A stretch of DNA of 64,000 bases from Deltaproteobacteria bacterium (GTDB lineage: Bacteria > Bdellovibrionota_C > UBA2361 > J135). The notes under the pieces were generated by a model. That model had not been told where the DNA came from. It did not search any database and worked only from the letters and a program-made list of their open reading frames with translations. The position numbers were made by a program, and so were the translations under genes. The stretch is taken from the NCBI GenBank assembly GCA_020635175.1, contig JACKAH010000001.1:1-64000 (forward strand). The letters are read 5' to 3'. This document shows, piece by piece, positions 61,950 through 64,000 of the stretch; position 1 is the first letter of the stretch; each line of letters opens with the position of its first letter.

Positions 61950-61999
61950 GCCTGCCGCAGGCAGGAAGATGCACAGAGCGGGATTCGAACCCGAACCAC
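61950..61999 (-). repeat. inverted partial copy of tRNA-Ser 3' end with hairpin
   Basis: Just after tRNA-Ser(GGA) stands a small hairpin GCCTGCC-GCA-GGCAGG, then AGAGCGGGATTCGAACCCG, which is the exact inverse of 19 bases of the tRNA T-arm and acceptor (CGGGTTCGAATCCCGCTCT). Together they make an ~80-base imperfect palindrome including the tRNA 3' half. The rest of a tRNA on the minus strand is not recognisable (no D-arm, no U33), so it is a remnant or an inverted duplication. Confidence 0.6.
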
Positions 62000-62116
62000 T
62001 GTTCTAGTCCATTTGATTAGCCCCCTTGATACTGTTACATTTTCTCCGTGTTGGTGGGATTTCTAAATTTTTGAGTGTTTTTAGACTTAAATTTAATGGC
62101 TACGAGGGGTGGTACT

Positions 62117-62968
62117 ATGAAGTGGTTAGTGGCGTTACTGGTGCTTTTATCTTCGGAATTGATTCCGACTACTATATTTGCACAATCGAATAACCTATTT
62201 AATTTCTGTGTTAAGCGAACAATTCGTGTTAACGGCACGAAGATGATCAAAAGAATCGCTACAGTTAGAACTACTAGTTGTAAGAAATCTGAACGTCTCT
62301 TCTTTCAAGCAGATAGCCAACTGTTGCTTTTAAATGGCCTGAAAGCTGATGTTGAGACTAATACTCAGCTTATCAATTTACTTTCAACAGACATTAATTC
62401 AATCACTTCCCTGAATCAGGGACCTGAAGGTCCACAAGGTCCAATTGGTCCACAGGGTCCTGCTGGAGTACAAGGTGTTGAGGGCCCACAAGGACCTCAA
62501 GGAGTTAAGGGTGATACTGGAGCTCAAGGCCTTCAAGGAATACAAGGTATTCAAGGCGAGAAGGGAGACAAAGGTGATAAAGGCGATCAGGGTGCTCAAG
62601 GCTTGCAAGGAATACAAGGACCGCAAGGAGTTCCTGGCCCACAAGGTCCTCAAGGTAGCGCCGGTATGTACGACGCCGAGTCTGGCAGAGTCGTTGCTTG
62701 GACCTCTACACCAGTTTATTCATGTGAAGCTGTTGCATCATTAGTTTGTGCTCCAACTGAAGTTCTTCTTCATTCAACTGTTAGAGCAAAATATATCCCT
62801 AGTGGTACAGATGTTGATGCATTTATCTCTTCATCATTTATTACAGACCCTAACAATTCAGATATCGTTACAGGTGTAACTTATCGAGTGAAAGAGGCTT
62901 TAAATGGTGCGTGTTCTGCAACACCTGCTTTTAAAGTAACAATTGAAGCGCTCTGCGTACCTCGATAA
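62117..62968 (+). CDS. secreted collagen-like protein
   Basis: About 283 residues from the ATG at 62117, preceded by GAGGGGTGG; upstream in-frame ATGs lack such a site. Signal peptide MKWLVALLVLLSSELIPTTIFAQS. A ~75-residue globular start with two Cys is followed by 27 uninterrupted Gly-X-Y triplets (residues ~102-183; Pro and Gln rich, with GEKGDKGDKGDQ), which should form a collagen triple helix, and an 85-residue Cys-containing head. Bacterial collagen-like proteins are surface or spore proteins that trimerise. Repeats are Gln-rich. The window gives no functional context. Confidence 0.85.
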   Translation: MKWLVALLVLLSSELIPTTIFAQSNNLFNFCVKRTIRVNGTKMIKRIATVRTTSCKKSERLFFQADSQLLLLNGLKADVETNTQLINLLSTDINSITSLNQGPEGPQGPIGPQGPAGVQGVEGPQGPQGVKGDTGAQGLQGIQGIQGEKGDKGDKGDQGAQGLQGIQGPQGVPGPQGPQGSAGMYDAESGRVVAWTSTPVYSCEAVASLVCAPTEVLLHSTVRAKYIPSGTDVDAFISSSFITDPNNSDIVTGVTYRVKEALNGACSATPAFKVTIEALCVPR

Positions 62969-62974
62969 TTAATA

Positions 62975-63116
62975 CTTGATGCACTTGGGTAGAAGTTATT
63001 CCTAGTGCATCGAGAACACTAACAAGTTCTGTTAGTGGGCTAGGTGTACCAGGCAAGCTATGCGTATGTGGATGCTTGGTCTTTATCATGTATGGAGAAC
63101 AAGCATCCACGCACGC
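62975..63116. repeat. array of three strong hairpins
   Basis: Three consecutive inverted repeats after the collagen-like gene. First: CTTGATGCACT/AGTGCATCGAG (62975-63014, 11 bp, one G-U). Second: CACTAAC/GTTAGTG with a 7-base loop (63017-63037). Third: GTGGATGCTT/AAGCATCCAC with 23-base loop plus GCGT/ACGC outside (63062-63116). None is followed by a T-tract. The array stands just before the base composition changes. Confidence 0.7.
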
Positions 63117-63209
63117 CCTGACGAGGGTTTCTCCTCCAGTATTTGTGCCGCGTCTTATCGCGTGGATTAGTATTCGTCGCACAGAACTGGTTCCCTAGGT
63201 TAACCAATC

Positions 63210-64000
63210 ATGAGAACACCGATCCTCCTGAGCTTCGTGCTCATCGTGGCGGCCTGCCATCATGGCGGCAGCTCGCCTTCCAAGCCCAAGAACCCGAACA
63301 AGGTCGTGCTCGAGACGAGCATGACCCTGCCGCAGACGCCGTTCCCCATGATCTCGGCGCGCTACACGACCAAGAAGGGTACCCCGACCTTCGGGACCTT
63401 CATGTTCAACAGCACGCCGCCCGACGCGCTGCACCTCGTGCAGAGCGACTACGACGGCTGGGTCGACTTCATCCTCGACTCGACCTACTTCGGTCCGTGG
63501 GAAGTGCAGGCGCAGGACGAGTTCGGCGAGAACATGACCGACGTCGCCGAGGTCGATGTGCTGCCGTACGAGTACGCGCTCTTCGCGAGCTCGACCATCC
63601 TCGATCCGAACACCTCGCTCGAGATCGAGGGCTGGGCGGTCAGCGGCAACGGCTTCTACTTCATGCCCGAGAGTGGCAGCGCCGATCTGTGGGGCTTCGA
63701 CTCCGTGGTCGGTGAGTGGATGCCGGTCGTGGCCGATATCCCGGTGCCGAGCATGCTCGATCTGAGCGGTGTCGACTTCAGCGGCTTCGAGCGAGAGGCG
63801 GGCTTCCTGCTGATCGGCGAGAGTTCGCTGACGAACGCCACCAGTGCGGTGATCGAGATGAACCTGCCCGACCTGAACCTGGGCGGCTGGGGCGTCAACG
63901 TCTCGCAGAGCGGTGAGAACATCGAGATCGGCAACGGCATGATGGCTCGCAAGGGCGATCCGTTCCACTTCGAGCTCGAGTCGCTCAACGGCTGGATGCA
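63210..64000 (+). CDS. lipoprotein of unknown function in GC-rich DNA (3' end cut by window)
   Basis: 263 codons from ATG to the window end with no stop. Lipoprotein signal MRTPILLSFVLIVAACHHGGSS, with lipobox VAAC. The rest is a beta-rich, acidic, Trp- and Tyr-containing sequence with no family I recognise. Base composition is above 60% GC, with third positions nearly all G or C, in contrast to about 40% GC before 63.2 kb. Only this frame gives a signal peptide and even amino-acid composition; the other long frames here, rich in Arg, His and Ala, are antisense artefacts. No ribosome-binding sequence close to the ATG. Either acquired DNA or a mis-joined contig. Confidence 0.7.
   Translation, partial: MRTPILLSFVLIVAACHHGGSSPSKPKNPNKVVLETSMTLPQTPFPMISARYTTKKGTPTFGTFMFNSTPPDALHLVQSDYDGWVDFILDSTYFGPWEVQAQDEFGENMTDVAEVDVLPYEYALFASSTILDPNTSLEIEGWAVSGNGFYFMPESGSADLWGFDSVVGEWMPVVADIPVPSMLDLSGVDFSGFEREAGFLLIGESSLTNATSAVIEMNLPDLNLGGWGVNVSQSGENIEIGNGMMARKGDPFHFELESLNGWM

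Noticed and set aside
61950..62035. Complete tRNA gene on the minus strand after tRNA-Ser(GGA)
   Set aside because: T-arm and a possible acceptor pair exist, but the D-arm and a proper anticodon loop are missing.
62931..63182. 83-codon frame on the minus strand across the hairpin array
   Set aside because: Overlaps the inverted repeats, no ribosome-binding sequence, and composition does not fit a folded protein.
62980..63209. Integron attC site or gene cassette junction
   Set aside because: Hairpins lack the RYYYAAC and GTTRRRY core sites in the right places and there is no integrase.
63195..63968. 257-codon minus-strand frame in the GC-rich end
   Set aside because: Rich in Arg, His, Glu and Ala with no recognisable motif, typical of antisense frames in GC-rich DNA; the plus-strand frame has a lipoprotein signal.
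1..64000. CRISPR array, rRNA, transposase or phage genes
   Set aside because: None seen; the only tandem repeats are the tRNA-derived units and the collagen triplets.

Overview
The window is a 64 kb piece of an AT-rich (roughly 40% GC), densely coded genome of a Gram-negative, didermic bacterium. The evidence for the cell type is a type IV pilus with PilY1, a Ccm cytochrome c maturation system, FliL, RpoH and secreted proteins with Sec signal peptides. The gene mix (CcmE with a Cys ligand, many two-component proteins, NtrC-type regulator, DUF2723 and GT-C membrane enzymes) looks deltaproteobacteria-like in the broad sense, but I cannot place it to a lineage from the sequence alone. No phage, transposase, CRISPR array or rRNA was seen.

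Layout. 1-8.3 kb: a truncated DNA methyltransferase, a secreted glycosidase-like protein and a phnDCE-type phosphonate/phosphate importer on the minus strand. Divergent from these is a phoB-phoR pair followed by a CYTH (triphosphate tunnel) protein, which together form a phosphorus-related block. 8.4-14.8 kb: a minor-pilin operon (FimT-, PilV-, PilW- and PilX-like, then a 1261-residue PilY1 and a DUF5666-like secreted protein). 14.85-15.36 kb: two copies of a ~200 bp imperfect palindromic element. 15.5-24.1 kb: a YIP1 membrane protein, a 1799-residue tandem-duplicated UvrA and a hybrid histidine kinase. 24.2-32.6 kb: housekeeping genes (YciA, YraN, RNase HII, ClpB, LOG, GalU) plus an unusual membrane protein with a degenerate ABC ATPase domain. 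32.8-39.4 kb: an NtrC-type regulator, a glycosyltransferase-TPR protein, a polytopic membrane protein and a secreted Ca-binding-repeat protein. 39.4-47.6 kb: engB, then ccmD-C-B-A, a CcmI-like stub and ccmF, with GT-C glycosyltransferases. ccmE is separated and sits in an operon with rpoH and a degenerate LytM protein (47.2-50.1 kb). 50.3-54.6 kb: pilB, pilC, a terminator, a sigma-54 promoter, pilA and a second pilin. 54.7-60.6 kb: DUF2723 protein, Cys-rich secreted protein, FliL, M42 aminopeptidase and a quinone oxidoreductase. 60.65-61.95 kb: tRNA-Arg(ACG) with tRNA-derived tandem hairpins upstream, three tRNA-Ser genes and tadA. 62.1-63.0 kb: a secreted collagen-like protein, then three strong hairpins.

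From about 63.2 kb to the end the base composition jumps to above 60% GC with quite different codon use; a lipoprotein gene runs off the end there. This is either foreign DNA or an assembly join.

The genes that clearly work together are the type IV pilus genes (two clusters 42 kb apart), the Ccm genes (also two clusters) and the phosphorus block. The most unusual items are the tRNA-Arg leader repeats, the UvrA tandem fusion with one degenerate ABC signature, the CcmE Cys variant without a visible CcmH, the degenerate-ABC membrane protein behind galU, a 20 bp palindrome over a start codon, and the hairpin array at the composition break.
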